A stretch of 64,000 bases of DNA from Candidatus Obscuribacter phosphatis (GTDB taxonomy: Bacteria > Cyanobacteriota > Vampirovibrionia > Obscuribacterales > Obscuribacteraceae), in contig MOYA01000001.1 in NCBI GenBank assembly GCA_001899315.1, forward strand, positions 1,960,599 through 2,024,598, read 5' to 3'. How positions within the stretch are numbered: the stretch's first letter is position 1; every line of letters starts with the position of its first letter. The position numbers and the translations under genes are program-made. Under the pieces are notes generated by a model. That model saw nothing but the letters and a program-made list of their open reading frames with translations, had not been told where the DNA came from and did not search any database. Positions 25,529 through 34,584 of this stretch are shown here, in pieces.

Positions 25529-26671
25529 TTGAATCTCTACGAATACGAAGCCAAGCGAATCTTTGAAGCTGGCGGCATACCCGTACCACCCGCCTTTCGC
25601 ATCACCAAACCGGAAGAACTGGCTAAAGTTCACTTCGGTTATCCGCTCACCTTGAAATGTCAGGTCATGTCAGGTGGAAGAGGTAAAGCAGGCGGCATCA
25701 AGTTCGCCAAAGACCTGGAAGAGGGTATGGCCCTAGCCAAAGACCTCTTGAAGCTTGAGATTAAAGGCTCCAAAACCGAGAGCCTCTTGGTTGAGCCCAA
25801 AATGGCCATCGCCAAAGAACTGTACCTGGCTGTAACCCTTGACAGAGAAAAGGGCTGCCCGATCTTTATTGCTTCCGCCGAAGGTGGAATCGAAATCGAA
25901 TCTTCTCATAACGTCCTGACCGAGCCGATTCCCTACCCCTACCATAGTTATGTAGGTCGCAATCTGGCTGCCAAACTTGGTCTCACCGGCGCAGTCATGG
26001 CTAAAGTAGCCGACATCGCCAACAAACTCTACAAAGTCTTTGAAAGCAAAGACCTTGACCTGGCCGAAATCAACCCCTTGGTGATCACCAAAGGCGACGA
26101 TGTTGTTGCCCTGGACGGCAAAATTATCGTCAATGATGACAGTATCGGTCGTCAGCCCAGCTTCAAAGGCTGGATGGAAGCTCACCTCGTCGACATGAGC
26201 CCGCGCGAGCGCCGCGCCAAATTGGCTGACCTCAACCTGGTCGAGCTAGACGGCAATATCGGTATTCTCTGCAACGGCGCCGGCTTGACTATGGCCACTA
26301 TGGACATGGTTAAGGCTTTCGGTGGTCAACCTGGAAACTTCCTCGACGCCGGCGGTGGCTCAGATCAGAAGAAGACCTTGGCCGCTCTTGAGCTCGTTAA
26401 CGAGAATCCTAAAGTCGATGTCATCCTCCTCAACATCTTGGGCGGTATCACCGCCTGTGACGAAGTGGCTGGTGCCCTTGTCGACTTTATGAAGAAGTAT
26501 CCTGAACGCCAAATGGTGGTCAGACTGCGCGGAAACAACCAAGATATCGCTGAAAAAATGCTCGCTCAGTCCGGACTGAAACTCTATCCGGATCTCGAGG
26601 AAGCGGTTAAAGAAGCAGTAAGCCGCTCCAAACAAGCAGCCAAAACACCGGCTTGCGCAGCCAAAGCCTAG
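25529..26671 (+). CDS. sucC: Succinyl-CoA synthetase beta subunit (ADP/GDP-forming)
   Basis: Beta subunit of the TCA-cycle enzyme that converts succinyl-CoA to succinate with nucleotide triphosphate formation. It starts at a TTG (MNLYEYEAKRIFEAGGIPVP) with GAGGT about 10 nt upstream. The ATP-grasp part contains LKCQVMSGGRGKAGGIKFA, and DLAEINPLVI and ALDGKIIVNDDS follow. The C-terminal ligase part includes GNIGILCNGAGLTMATMD and FLDAGGGS. sucD follows 23 bp later. Confidence 0.96.
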   Translation: MNLYEYEAKRIFEAGGIPVPPAFRITKPEELAKVHFGYPLTLKCQVMSGGRGKAGGIKFAKDLEEGMALAKDLLKLEIKGSKTESLLVEPKMAIAKELYLAVTLDREKGCPIFIASAEGGIEIESSHNVLTEPIPYPYHSYVGRNLAAKLGLTGAVMAKVADIANKLYKVFESKDLDLAEINPLVITKGDDVVALDGKIIVNDDSIGRQPSFKGWMEAHLVDMSPRERRAKLADLNLVELDGNIGILCNGAGLTMATMDMVKAFGGQPGNFLDAGGGSDQKKTLAALELVNENPKVDVILLNILGGITACDEVAGALVDFMKKYPERQMVVRLRGNNQDIAEKMLAQSGLKLYPDLEEAVKEAVSRSKQAAKTPACAAKA

Positions 26672-26694
26672 TCTTTATTTAAGGAGCATTAGAA

Positions 26695-27576
26695 ATGATT
26701 CTTGTCGACAAAAATACAAAAGTCGTAGTGCAGGGCGCTACCGGTAAGATGGGAGCTTCCCACACCAAGCGCATGCTTGACTACGGCACCAAAATCGTAG
26801 CCGGCGTTACACCCGGCAAAGGCGGCGAAAAAATCCACGGCGTGCCGGTATTCGACACCGTTGCCCAAGCCAAAGAAGCCACCGGCGCCACCTGCTCGGT
26901 TATCTTCGTGCCTCCTTACCTGGCTCTTGATGCCGGATACGAAGCACTGGATGCCGGCATCGAACTGCTCGTTCTCATCACCGAAGGTATTCCTCCGCAA
27001 GACACAGCCAAACTAGTGGCAGCCGTCAAAGCAAAGGGTGCCAAGTTGATTGGACCGAACTGCCCCGGCATCATCACCCCCGGTCAGTCACTGATTGGCA
27101 TTTTGCCCGGCTCAATTTTCAAAGCCGGTAAAGTTGGCATGGTGAGCAAATCAGGCACCCTCACCTACGAAATCGCACTTGCTCTTACCGATAAAGGTTT
27201 CGGACAGAGCACCTGCGTCGGCGTAGGCGGCGACCCGATCAAAGGGCTCGACTATCAAGAAGTCTTGAGCATGTTCGAGAAAGATGCCGATACAGAAGTA
27301 ATCGTCATGATTGGTGAAATCGGCGGTAATGCTGAAGAAGAAGCGGCAGAGTTCATCAAAAAGAACATCAAGAAGCCGGTTATAGGCTACATTGCTGGTC
27401 AAACCGCCCCGCCCGGCAAGCGCATGGGACACGCCGGCGCCATCATATCTGGTGGCAAAGGCACAGCCGAATCCAAGCTGGAAGCTTTCAAAGCTAACGG
27501 CGTGAAAGTGGCTATGACTCCCAACGAAGTAGCCAAACACGTTGAAGCCTGCTTGAAACAGCCGGCCAAAGCCTAA
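26695..27576 (+). CDS. sucD: Succinyl-CoA synthetase alpha subunit
   Basis: Alpha subunit carrying the CoA-binding Rossmann domain ([19 protein letters not shown]) and the phosphohistidine region (the His of [14 protein letters not shown]). [11 protein letters not shown] and [12 protein letters not shown] are also canonical. Its 293 residues are normal. AAGGAG lies upstream of the ATG. It forms an operon with sucC and is closed by a strong terminator. Confidence 0.97.
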   Translation: MILVDKNTKVVVQGATGKMGASHTKRMLDYGTKIVAGVTPGKGGEKIHGVPVFDTVAQAKEATGATCSVIFVPPYLALDAGYEALDAGIELLVLITEGIPPQDTAKLVAAVKAKGAKLIGPNCPGIITPGQSLIGILPGSIFKAGKVGMVSKSGTLTYEIALALTDKGFGQSTCVGVGGDPIKGLDYQEVLSMFEKDADTEVIVMIGEIGGNAEEEAAEFIKKNIKKPVIGYIAGQTAPPGKRMGHAGAIISGGKGTAESKLEAFKANGVKVAMTPNEVAKHVEACLKQPAKA

Positions 27577-27622
27577 ACCGAAAAGCTAAACTGCTTCAGC
27601 AGTGCTGATTGGCAAAGCAATG

Positions 27623-27654
27623 AAAAGCCCGGCGCTCTTGGTGCCGGGCTTTTT
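27623..27654 (+). terminator. Rho-independent terminator of sucCD
   Basis: AAAAGCCCGGC (27623-27633), a short loop, then GCCGGGCTTTTT (27643-27654): a textbook G/C stem plus U-run 47 bp after sucD. Confidence 0.92.
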
Positions 27655-27691
27655 ATAACCAGATTTGTTATTGAGGATACCAATTACCAAT

Positions 27692-28666
27692 ATGCAAAAG
27701 CTGTCAGTCAAAATCGCTTGCTTAGTGGTCTTAGCAAAGAACGGGTCTCTTTTAGTTTTGGCGCCCCTTTTAGTTTTGGCGCCCCTTTTAGTTTTGGCGC
27801 CCCTTTTAGTTTTGGCGCCCCTTTTAGTTTTGGCACAGCCGGGGCTCTGCCAAGCCCTAGACGATAACATTGTCTACGGCTTCGGCTCACGCTTTCAGAA
27901 CTTGCATGGCGGTATGCAAACGCCCAAGTTTGAAACAATTGAGGCGGCTATCAAGAAAAACCCGAAAGATGCTCTGAGCTATGTGCGCCGAGGCGCCTAC
28001 CATCTCGATGACGGTGATATGACCCAGGCTGACAAAGACTTCAGCCAAGCTATTTCTTTAGACAAAAATTGTGCCGAAGCCTATATCGGCAAAAGCAGAA
28101 TTGCTCAGTTTAAATTGCACAGTCTGGAAGCGCAGAAATATCTAGAAAAGGCAGCCGCACTTGGTTCCGGCAATGTAACCTTGAACGCAATCTGGGAACA
28201 TGCTTTTCTTTTGCGAGAGTCTAAAAACTATGAAAAGTCATTGGAACTATTCAAAAAAGCTCTAGCCATTCCCGACAAAAACAAATCAAGACAAGCCTAC
28301 ATACTTTATCAACGCGGCGAATCACTGGCCCGACTGGGACGCCTTGATGAATCTCTCAAAGACTATAACAATTGCATCAAACTCAATCCGGGGCTTGCCG
28401 ACGCTTATCATATGCGCGCCAATGTTTACACCATGCAAAAAAAATACGATCTAGCTTTGGCAGATCTGGCAAAAGTAATTGATCTAAACAAGAACAGCAC
28501 CAAACTTGGACGCGATTTCTTTGCCGGGCACAGTGCCGCCGCCTACGAAGACCGCGCCCGCATATTCGACAGATTAGGCAAACCAGAACTAGCTGCCAAA
28601 GAAAGAAAAGAAAGACTAGAGTTTGAGAAGAGGCGCTTTGAAGCGACTCCGTTCAGAGCGTTTTAA
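27692..28666 (+). CDS. TPR-repeat protein with a repeat-expanded signal peptide
   Basis: From the ATG at 27692 the protein has 324 residues (a TTG at 27665 is the alternative). The N-terminus is MQKLSVKIACLVVLAKN, followed by about five copies of the hexapeptide LVLAPL and then QPGLCQALDD, which looks like an export signal with an abnormally long hydrophobic core. Six to seven TPR units follow from about residue 70 (for example ALSYVRRGAYHLDDGDMTQA, YILYQRGESLARLGRLDESL). Probably a periplasmic or membrane-anchored scaffold. It begins just after the sucCD terminator. Confidence 0.85.
   Translation: MQKLSVKIACLVVLAKNGSLLVLAPLLVLAPLLVLAPLLVLAPLLVLAQPGLCQALDDNIVYGFGSRFQNLHGGMQTPKFETIEAAIKKNPKDALSYVRRGAYHLDDGDMTQADKDFSQAISLDKNCAEAYIGKSRIAQFKLHSLEAQKYLEKAAALGSGNVTLNAIWEHAFLLRESKNYEKSLELFKKALAIPDKNKSRQAYILYQRGESLARLGRLDESLKDYNNCIKLNPGLADAYHMRANVYTMQKKYDLALADLAKVIDLNKNSTKLGRDFFAGHSAAAYEDRARIFDRLGKPELAAKERKERLEFEKRRFEATPFRAF
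27749..27835. repeat. 18-bp tandem repeat in the signal-peptide coding region
   Basis: The unit CTTTTAGTTTTGGCGCCC occurs four times exactly (27749-27820) plus 15 bp of a fifth. The unit is a multiple of three, so copy-number change alters only the length of the hydrophobic segment by six residues per unit. Confidence 0.95.
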
Positions 28667-28670
28667 GCAG

Positions 28671-30407
28671 CTAAGAGCCAACTGCCGACAAAACAAAGAC
28701 ACCGGAGAGATACTTCACGAGATCATCAAGCGAAGCCGGCTGCGATCTAAAGCCGATATAGCCATCCGGGCGAATCAGGTAAAGACATTCAGAGCTTGCA
28801 CCGTAGGTCTTGTGCAAGATTCTGTCGAAGTCATAAATGACCGAATTATAGTTTGGCAGGTCAAGCACTCCGTTTGCCTCAGGCACAATCACGTGCACGT
28901 CAATGAGATTTTTGAAGTATTTATTGACGTGCTCTTCGATGCGCTTGAAGCCCTGATAGCCATCGGGTGAAGCAACAAAACCATCAAAGAGAAGCAGTTG
29001 AAAACGCTCGGAAGAAAGATACTGACAAAGTCGTCTCTCATCACCCCTCTCGTTGCGACAGTCGCCATCGAGAGCACGGTCTCCAGCCACAGGCGCCCGC
29101 GCAAATTCAATCCAAGCGCCCAAACCCGGCTTTTCTTCGCCGTCGTCGTCTGAGAGCCTAAGAGTGCGACCGAGCGAGTCATCTATAGGGGGATGGCACT
29201 CCCAAGAGAGCGATGAAGAACGATAACTGACCCCGGTTAGGCTGCCCGAGCGCAAAATACGCTGCTGCACAAGTTCTTGTGAAGCAAGAATATGCATGAG
29301 CGAATTGCGCAAATTGACCGCCACCGGATGCCTGAAGGTGACAAATTTTGTCGCCATATGGGTGCCCTTCAAGACTGATTGGCCTACTTTCTTGCGCTCT
29401 TCTTCATAGGTATCCAGCAATGAATCATCAGACAAGCCCTTCAAACAGAGGGCAAGTTTCCAACCCAAATTTATTGAGTCCTGCATGCCGGTATTCATGC
29501 CCACTCCACCCACAGGGCTATGAATATGGGCGGCGTCGCCCAAGATAAAGACTCGCCCTTTGCGATAACCATCGGCAAAACGCCTGTGTACCTTAAACCA
29601 TGAAAGCCAGTGTGGATCTTCAATCTTGATTGCCCGACCGACTCTTTCCTTGACGACTTCTTCCACCAATGCCAAGGTAATCGGTTCGTTTTCATCTACC
29701 GGTCTACCGTTTATCTGGGGATTATCATGGGGCAGTTCGAAAATTATGCGGAAACGCCCATCTCCGAAGGGGGAAAAGATGACATTGCCGTGCTCGGAGA
29801 GATAACCGGACATTTCATCACCCTGGATATCACAGGCAACATCGGCGGCACCGAAGAGTTCTTCGTACTCAGCCCCTTCAAAACTAAAGCCGAGAGTCTT
29901 ACGGGTGCGGGAATGGGCACCGTCACAACCGGCTAAATAAGAATACTCAAGCTTTTCTTCAGCGCCTGTTTCAAGATTCTTGATTGTAGCCAGCACAGAG
30001 TCTGCCGTTTGACTGAAATCTAGCAACTCGAAATTACGATCGACCTTTACACCGCTTGCGCTCAGCACATTGGTAAGTAACTCCTCGGTCTTGCTCTGCG
30101 GAATGGCAAGGGCATATTTGTAGTGCGACTCTATCTCATCCATGTTTAGATGCACAATACGCTTACCGCCGGCGTAGAAATTTGTGCCCCTAACAGGCAG
30201 CCCGTTCTCCAGAAAAGGCTCGACTATGCCCATATTCTCAAGCAATTCCAAGGTCCTGGCATGTATGACAATGGCTTTCGAGACTGTGGTGGCGCTTTGA
30301 GACTGATCGATAATGCGAAAACTGATTCCACGGCGCAAGAGGTCGCAGGCCAGGGTCAGACCAGTCGGACCAGCTCCTACAATCAAAACAGGCTTGGTTT
30401 GCGTCAT
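28671..30407 (-). CDS. FAD-dependent aromatic-hydroxylase-type monooxygenase
   Basis: A 578-residue PheA/TfdB-family flavoprotein monooxygenase, which hydroxylates aromatic or polyketide-like substrates with NAD(P)H and O2. FAD motifs in order: VLIVGAGPTGLTLACDLLRR, LAGCDGAHSRTRKTLG and ILGDAAHIHSPVGGVGMNTG. The C-terminal part (about 430-575) resembles the thioredoxin-like domain of phenol hydroxylases, ending in LYLIRPDGYIGFRS. The substrate is unknown. It is divergent from the patatin gene and convergent with the TPR gene upstream. Confidence 0.92.
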   Translation of the reverse strand: MTQTKPVLIVGAGPTGLTLACDLLRRGISFRIIDQSQSATTVSKAIVIHARTLELLENMGIVEPFLENGLPVRGTNFYAGGKRIVHLNMDEIESHYKYALAIPQSKTEELLTNVLSASGVKVDRNFELLDFSQTADSVLATIKNLETGAEEKLEYSYLAGCDGAHSRTRKTLGFSFEGAEYEELFGAADVACDIQGDEMSGYLSEHGNVIFSPFGDGRFRIIFELPHDNPQINGRPVDENEPITLALVEEVVKERVGRAIKIEDPHWLSWFKVHRRFADGYRKGRVFILGDAAHIHSPVGGVGMNTGMQDSINLGWKLALCLKGLSDDSLLDTYEEERKKVGQSVLKGTHMATKFVTFRHPVAVNLRNSLMHILASQELVQQRILRSGSLTGVSYRSSSLSWECHPPIDDSLGRTLRLSDDDGEEKPGLGAWIEFARAPVAGDRALDGDCRNERGDERRLCQYLSSERFQLLLFDGFVASPDGYQGFKRIEEHVNKYFKNLIDVHVIVPEANGVLDLPNYNSVIYDFDRILHKTYGASSECLYLIRPDGYIGFRSQPASLDDLVKYLSGVFVLSAVGS

Positions 30408-30569
30408 TATTGAACGGCTCTCGGTGATGAGGTGGATTATCTGCGCAATTATATTCGCTTACCGCGGTAAATTCAGCCGGGTGTTGCCAGGGACTGCCCC
30501 ATAAATTAGGATAGGATATTGATGTCTCTTTACTACAACCGAAGCTATTCGAAAGGCGAGAGAAAAGGC

Positions 30570-31523
30570 ATGAGCGAAAACGGCAACCCAAAACCCATGA
30601 GAGCCCTGGTGCTGCCCGGAGGCGGCGGTAGAGGCGCCTACCAGGTGGGGGTGATCAAAGCGCTCAGACAGGAGGGTCTCGACTTTGATTTAGCCTTCGG
30701 CACTAGTATAGGGGGCATCAACGCCGCCATTTACGCCCAGGGCGACCAGACCAGACTGGAAGAACTCTGGTGTCATATCAAGAGTAAAGACGTTTTCGCC
30801 CTCCCCTCAGCTCATCAGATAGGCAGACTTGTGCTTGGGCACAAGTTGGGACTTTTAGATAATGCCGGTTTGGAAGAGATTCTTAGACGTGAGATTTCGC
30901 TGCAAAAACTAAAAGCAAGCAAAACCAAGGTAGGTTGGTGCACAACCGACTTATGCAGCTTACAGACTAAGCTCATTACCATTGATGAAATAATGTCGAC
31001 CAACGAGCTTATCGATGTTCTCATGGCCACTTCCGCTATTCCCATGGCTTTTCCGCCCCGTCACATTCACGGCAAAGGTCTCTGGATAGACGGTGGACTA
31101 GTGCGCAATACGCCAATGGAAACAGCCATTCATCTTGGCGCCGACGAAATTTATATGGTGCTTTTGCATCCCGAAAAGATTGATGTCTGCCCGGTCAATA
31201 TGTTTGAAGTGCTGGTGCGCTGCCTCGACATAGTCTTAGATGCCAGCGCCCGCAAAGAAATAGACTCGGCGCAACTGTACAACCGTCTAGTGGAAGCAGG
31301 ATCGCCTGAATCAATTGGACGTAAGAAAGTAAAGATTCGGGTTTTCCAACCCAAAAAAGGGGTGAATATAAACCTGCTCGATATCAACCCCGAACTATCA
31401 AGAAAGCTCATTAGGCAAGGCTATGACGATGCACAGGAGCAACTGGCACTAATTAAGCAAGCCGAAGAGCAAGCAAAAACAGAGGCTGGAAGCGAAGCTA
31501 ACTTGTCGTCCGCTCTCAACTAG
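30570..31523 (+). CDS. Patatin-like phospholipase
   Basis: Serine lipase/acyl hydrolase with the patatin Ser-Asp dyad: oxyanion loop PGGGGRGAYQVGV, nucleophile motif GTSIGG and DGG later on (GLWIDGGLVRNTP). From the ATG at 30570 it has 317 residues; in-frame starts at 30519/30522 would add up to 17 residues and cannot be excluded. There is no signal peptide, so it is probably cytoplasmic or peripheral. Its stop overlaps the convergent flavin reductase gene by 4 bp. Confidence 0.92.
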   Translation: MSENGNPKPMRALVLPGGGGRGAYQVGVIKALRQEGLDFDLAFGTSIGGINAAIYAQGDQTRLEELWCHIKSKDVFALPSAHQIGRLVLGHKLGLLDNAGLEEILRREISLQKLKASKTKVGWCTTDLCSLQTKLITIDEIMSTNELIDVLMATSAIPMAFPPRHIHGKGLWIDGGLVRNTPMETAIHLGADEIYMVLLHPEKIDVCPVNMFEVLVRCLDIVLDASARKEIDSAQLYNRLVEAGSPESIGRKKVKIRVFQPKKGVNINLLDINPELSRKLIRQGYDDAQEQLALIKQAEEQAKTEAGSEANLSSALN

Positions 31524-31996
31524 TACTGGAAGCCATCTTTTCGCAAATGAACCATGGGCTCGTCTTGGGTGTTAATGCCGCCGTCCATGACTTCGCCCAA
31601 AACCAGCATATGATCACCGGCATCCATCAAAGACTTAACCCGGCAAAGCATGTATGAAATAGCCGATGCAAAAACCGGATACTTAGCCTCGGTCAAAGCC
31701 AAGCCTTCAAATTTGCCTTCGTTATGAGGCTTAGCAAAAGCCTTGAAGATATCCATATTGTTCTTGGACAAGACATTGACGGCAAAACCACTGCCGGGCT
31801 CAAGCCGCTTGAGCAGGTCTCTTTGTTTATTGACTGCCATAACAATAGAAGGCGGTTCAAAACCAGCCTGACAAATCCATGTGGCCAGCATGCCGTCGCG
31901 GTCACTATCTGAACCAACTGTCACAATATAAACACCGGAAGCGATACGACCCATTGCCGGGCCGACTTTCGTCTTCAGATCATCACTAACGGTCAT
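31520..31996 (-). CDS. Flavin reductase-like FMN-binding split-barrel protein
   Basis: A 158-residue protein of the flavin-reductase-like domain family. It contains the typical VGPAMGRIASGVYIVTVG strand, MLATWICQAGFEPPSIVMAV and a C-terminal DHMLVLGEVMDG. It resembles the C-terminal domain of cyanobacterial diflavin proteins. The likely job is supplying reduced flavin to a partner, or direct reduction of O2 or NO. The partner is unknown; the flavin monooxygenase two genes away is on another transcript. It lies 40 bp after yvcK in the same direction. Confidence 0.88.
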   Translation of the reverse strand: MTVSDDLKTKVGPAMGRIASGVYIVTVGSDSDRDGMLATWICQAGFEPPSIVMAVNKQRDLLKRLEPGSGFAVNVLSKNNMDIFKAFAKPHNEGKFEGLALTEAKYPVFASAISYMLCRVKSLMDAGDHMLVLGEVMDGGINTQDEPMVHLRKDGFQY

Positions 31997-32036
31997 AGTT
32001 TTAGTCCTTTATTAGTTGCCTATACTTATTAGTTGT

Positions 32037-33428
32037 CTATACTTTCTCACCGACTTTTACTACATTGTCTGCGGCAGTCTCTAGTTTTTTGTTTTCCAAC
32101 TTCTTGGTCTCGGCTTTTCTGACCACCTTGCCTCTAGGGGCTTTCATACGTCCAGTGCGGTAGAGCCACATGACGATGGCCCGAGCCAATTTGGTACTGT
32201 CGTGGTGGGCTACCGTAGTATCAGATGTAAGAGGACGTTTGATTACAGTCAAACCTTGTTCTTTCACCTTCTCAGGGTCGAAGCGAACAGCAGCGGTCTG
32301 GTCGGTCTTGCCCTCATTGACTAAAACGGCATGCAAGAGTCTGCCTTCATTTGTTTTCACTGAACCGGCATGGGCAAGCAGGGCTTCCACATGGTCACCG
32401 ACCGAATAGCCTGTGGTCTCGCCAGCTTGGGTGGAAACATTGCAAACATAAAGTTTGCGTCCCTCGGCAGCTCTAATGGCTGACACTATGCCCGGTACCA
32501 AAAGATTGGGAATGATGGACGTGTACAAGCTACCCGGACCAAGAACGATAAGTTCGGCATCGAGAATAGCCTCCACGGCTTCTTGCACGGCTTCGGGCAA
32601 GGCGGGCTCGCAAGTAATAGTCTTGATGCGTTTGCCCACCGTGGTCAAAACAGACTCACCAGTCACCTTGGTTCCATCAACAAACTCAGCCGTCAATGTC
32701 AAACTAGACAAGGTAGAGGGCAGCACTTGTCCGCAGCTATTCAAAACATGCGAAGCTGTGCGGGTAGCCTTGATGATATCGCCGCCGGTGACAGCACAAA
32801 GAGCAGTGATAAAGAGGTTACCAAAGCTATGACCCTCTAGACCTTCACCCGACTCAAAGCGATAACGAAAGAGTTCGGTGACTATCTTATCTTGGTCGGC
32901 TAAAGCGGTGATGCAGTTCCTGATATCGCCGGGGGGCAGAACACCAAGTTCTTGCCGCAGACGCCCCGAGCTGCCGCCGTCGTCGCCGACGGTTACTATG
33001 GCGGTCAAGTTATTGGAATACCGCTTCAAACCATTGAGCAGATTGGACAAACCGGTGCCGCCGCCGACAACCACAATTTTGGGTCCGCGCTCAAGATAGC
33101 GCCGGCGATAAAGTACATCGGGTATGGCTTCACGATCATCGGGCAGATAGGCCCCGAGCACGCGCTGCGTCACGCGCACCACAGAAAAAAGCAAGCCGAT
33201 AGAACCAAGAGAAAGAAAGATGATGCCGTTCACTTTACTGGGCAACACCGCGGCGGTATCAGAAAGCACCTCGTGCATAAATTTCTGAATACGCAAAACC
33301 GGATGTTTATCAAGCAACCAGAGCACACCAAATACGATGGCGGCTATACTCATAAGAATGACAAGAATATAGCGCTTCAGCCCGGGCAAAAGGAAACTTC
33401 TGATGCGATAGAGGAAAGAGCGCTTCAT
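32037..33428 (-). CDS. yvcK: YvcK/CofD-family protein (gluconeogenesis factor)
   Basis: YvcK-type protein needed in other bacteria for growth on gluconeogenic carbon sources and for cell-wall homeostasis; it binds UDP-sugars. The ATG at 33428 overlaps the RapZ-domain stop by 4 bp and gives 463 residues. Two membrane segments come first (about 15-40 and 65-85). The CofD-like domain follows: IVVVGGGTGLSNLLNGLK, TVGDDGGSSGRLR, LPPGDIRNCI, GHSFGNLFI and LGPGSLYTSIIPNLL. The N-terminal membrane anchor is found in only some YvcK proteins. Confidence 0.93.
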   Translation of the reverse strand: MKRSFLYRIRSFLLPGLKRYILVILMSIAAIVFGVLWLLDKHPVLRIQKFMHEVLSDTAAVLPSKVNGIIFLSLGSIGLLFSVVRVTQRVLGAYLPDDREAIPDVLYRRRYLERGPKIVVVGGGTGLSNLLNGLKRYSNNLTAIVTVGDDGGSSGRLRQELGVLPPGDIRNCITALADQDKIVTELFRYRFESGEGLEGHSFGNLFITALCAVTGGDIIKATRTASHVLNSCGQVLPSTLSSLTLTAEFVDGTKVTGESVLTTVGKRIKTITCEPALPEAVQEAVEAILDAELIVLGPGSLYTSIIPNLLVPGIVSAIRAAEGRKLYVCNVSTQAGETTGYSVGDHVEALLAHAGSVKTNEGRLLHAVLVNEGKTDQTAAVRFDPEKVKEQGLTVIKRPLTSDTTVAHHDSTKLARAIVMWLYRTGRMKAPRGKVVRKAETKKLENKKLETAADNVVKVGEKV

Positions 33429-33907
33429 TTGCCGGTTAACCCGCCTCCGCCTGGAACAGTTATAGAACTGCGAGCTTCCAGTTGTCTGAAAACACCCATC
33501 TCTCTGTGCTCGATATCTATGACTATGTCGGGATACTTGGCTCTGAGAGCTTCGGCAAGAGTCTCGGCCACCGAGACCGAACGGTGCTGCCCACCGGTGC
33601 AACCAAGAGCGATGGTAAAGACATGACTCTTGGTCTCGAACATCAAAGGCATCACTTGTTCGATAAGGGGCAATAGATGCTCAAGAAAACCACAAGCACT
33701 GCCTTGTTCCATAACATAGTCGCGCACCGGTTTATCTAGACCAGATAGCGGGCGCAATGCCTCAACCCAATAGGGATTTTGCAAAAAGCGCACATCAAAG
33801 AGCAGATTAGCTATGGGTGGATCACCCTTTTTGAAGCCAAAGGAGATTATTTTGATTCGGTGTGACTCGTCGTGCTCTGGCACTTTATTGGTACTGTCCT
33901 TCACCAC
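33425..33907 (-). CDS. Stand-alone RapZ C-terminal domain protein
   Basis: The 160 residues correspond to the C-terminal half of RapZ/YvcJ: SFGFKKGDPPIANLLFDVRF, LSGLDKPVRDYV and the ligand-binding GCTGGQHRSVSVAETLA, ending near DIEHREM. The N-terminal P-loop ATPase half is absent, and the ATG sits just before the domain, so it is naturally short rather than truncated. In E. coli this half binds the small RNAs and the ligand glucosamine-6-phosphate. It lies next to yvcK, as full-length RapZ does in Gram-positives, and 13 bp after def. Confidence 0.92.
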   Translation of the reverse strand: MVKDSTNKVPEHDESHRIKIISFGFKKGDPPIANLLFDVRFLQNPYWVEALRPLSGLDKPVRDYVMEQGSACGFLEHLLPLIEQVMPLMFETKSHVFTIALGCTGGQHRSVSVAETLAEALRAKYPDIVIDIEHREMGVFRQLEARSSITVPGGGGLTGK

Positions 33908-33920
33908 TCTGCCTTTTCAG

Positions 33921-34508
33921 TTAGCTGGTCACAGCTTCTTTGCTGGGCACGGTCAGGGTCAACCCTTCATCATCGCCCAGTTTCTTTGAAATCTCTTCGG
34001 CATCACCATCAAGCAAGCCGGCTTTGGTCATTTCCAGATCGCGTTTCAGTTCATTGGTGGCCTTCTCAATGAAAAGCTTGCCGTCCAGGTGATCAATTTC
34101 ATGCTGAATAGCGCGACTAAGTAGATTGCCTTCGGCTGTCAGTTTAAGTGTCTGTCCTTTCAAGTTTTGAAAACGGACGACGACTTTTGAGGCTCTTTTT
34201 ACTTCAAAAAAGACATCCGGGAAGCTCAGACAGCCCTCTTGACCAATCATTTCACCGTCTTTCTCAAGAATTTCGGGATTGATAAAAACGATGGGCTTAG
34301 CCGGCTCTTCCTCAGAGCTGACGTCGATGACCATGATGCGCTTAGATACACCAACCTGAGGGGCGGCCAAACCGACTCCGTCGCTTTTGTACATAGTATC
34401 GAGCATGTCTTGGGCGAGTTTACGTACCGAGCCATCGATTATAGTTATCTTCCTGGCCTTCTGCTTCAGCACTGGGTCTGGATAAATTCGTAACTTTAAT
34501 ACCGACAT
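33921..34508 (-). CDS. def: Peptide deformylase
   Basis: Removes the N-formyl group from nascent proteins. All three metal-site motifs are intact: GVGLAAPQVG, EGCLSFPD and QHEIDHLDG. At 195 residues it has a C-terminal extension of about 25 beyond the core (GDAEEISKKLGDDEGLTLTV). It is the first gene of a def, RapZ-domain, yvcK, flavin reductase series on the minus strand. Confidence 0.96.
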   Translation of the reverse strand: MSVLKLRIYPDPVLKQKARKITIIDGSVRKLAQDMLDTMYKSDGVGLAAPQVGVSKRIMVIDVSSEEEPAKPIVFINPEILEKDGEMIGQEGCLSFPDVFFEVKRASKVVVRFQNLKGQTLKLTAEGNLLSRAIQHEIDHLDGKLFIEKATNELKRDLEMTKAGLLDGDAEEISKKLGDDEGLTLTVPSKEAVTS

Positions 34509-34584
34509 CTTTACGCCTCCCTACATATGGCGTATTTTAGCCCAAGACTAGCCAAGAGGTCCAGTTCTTAATAGAATACTTGCG

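Noticed and set aside
27708-27938. Minus-strand ORF with KLKGAP repeats
   Set aside because: Antisense shadow of the 18-bp minisatellite in the TPR gene.
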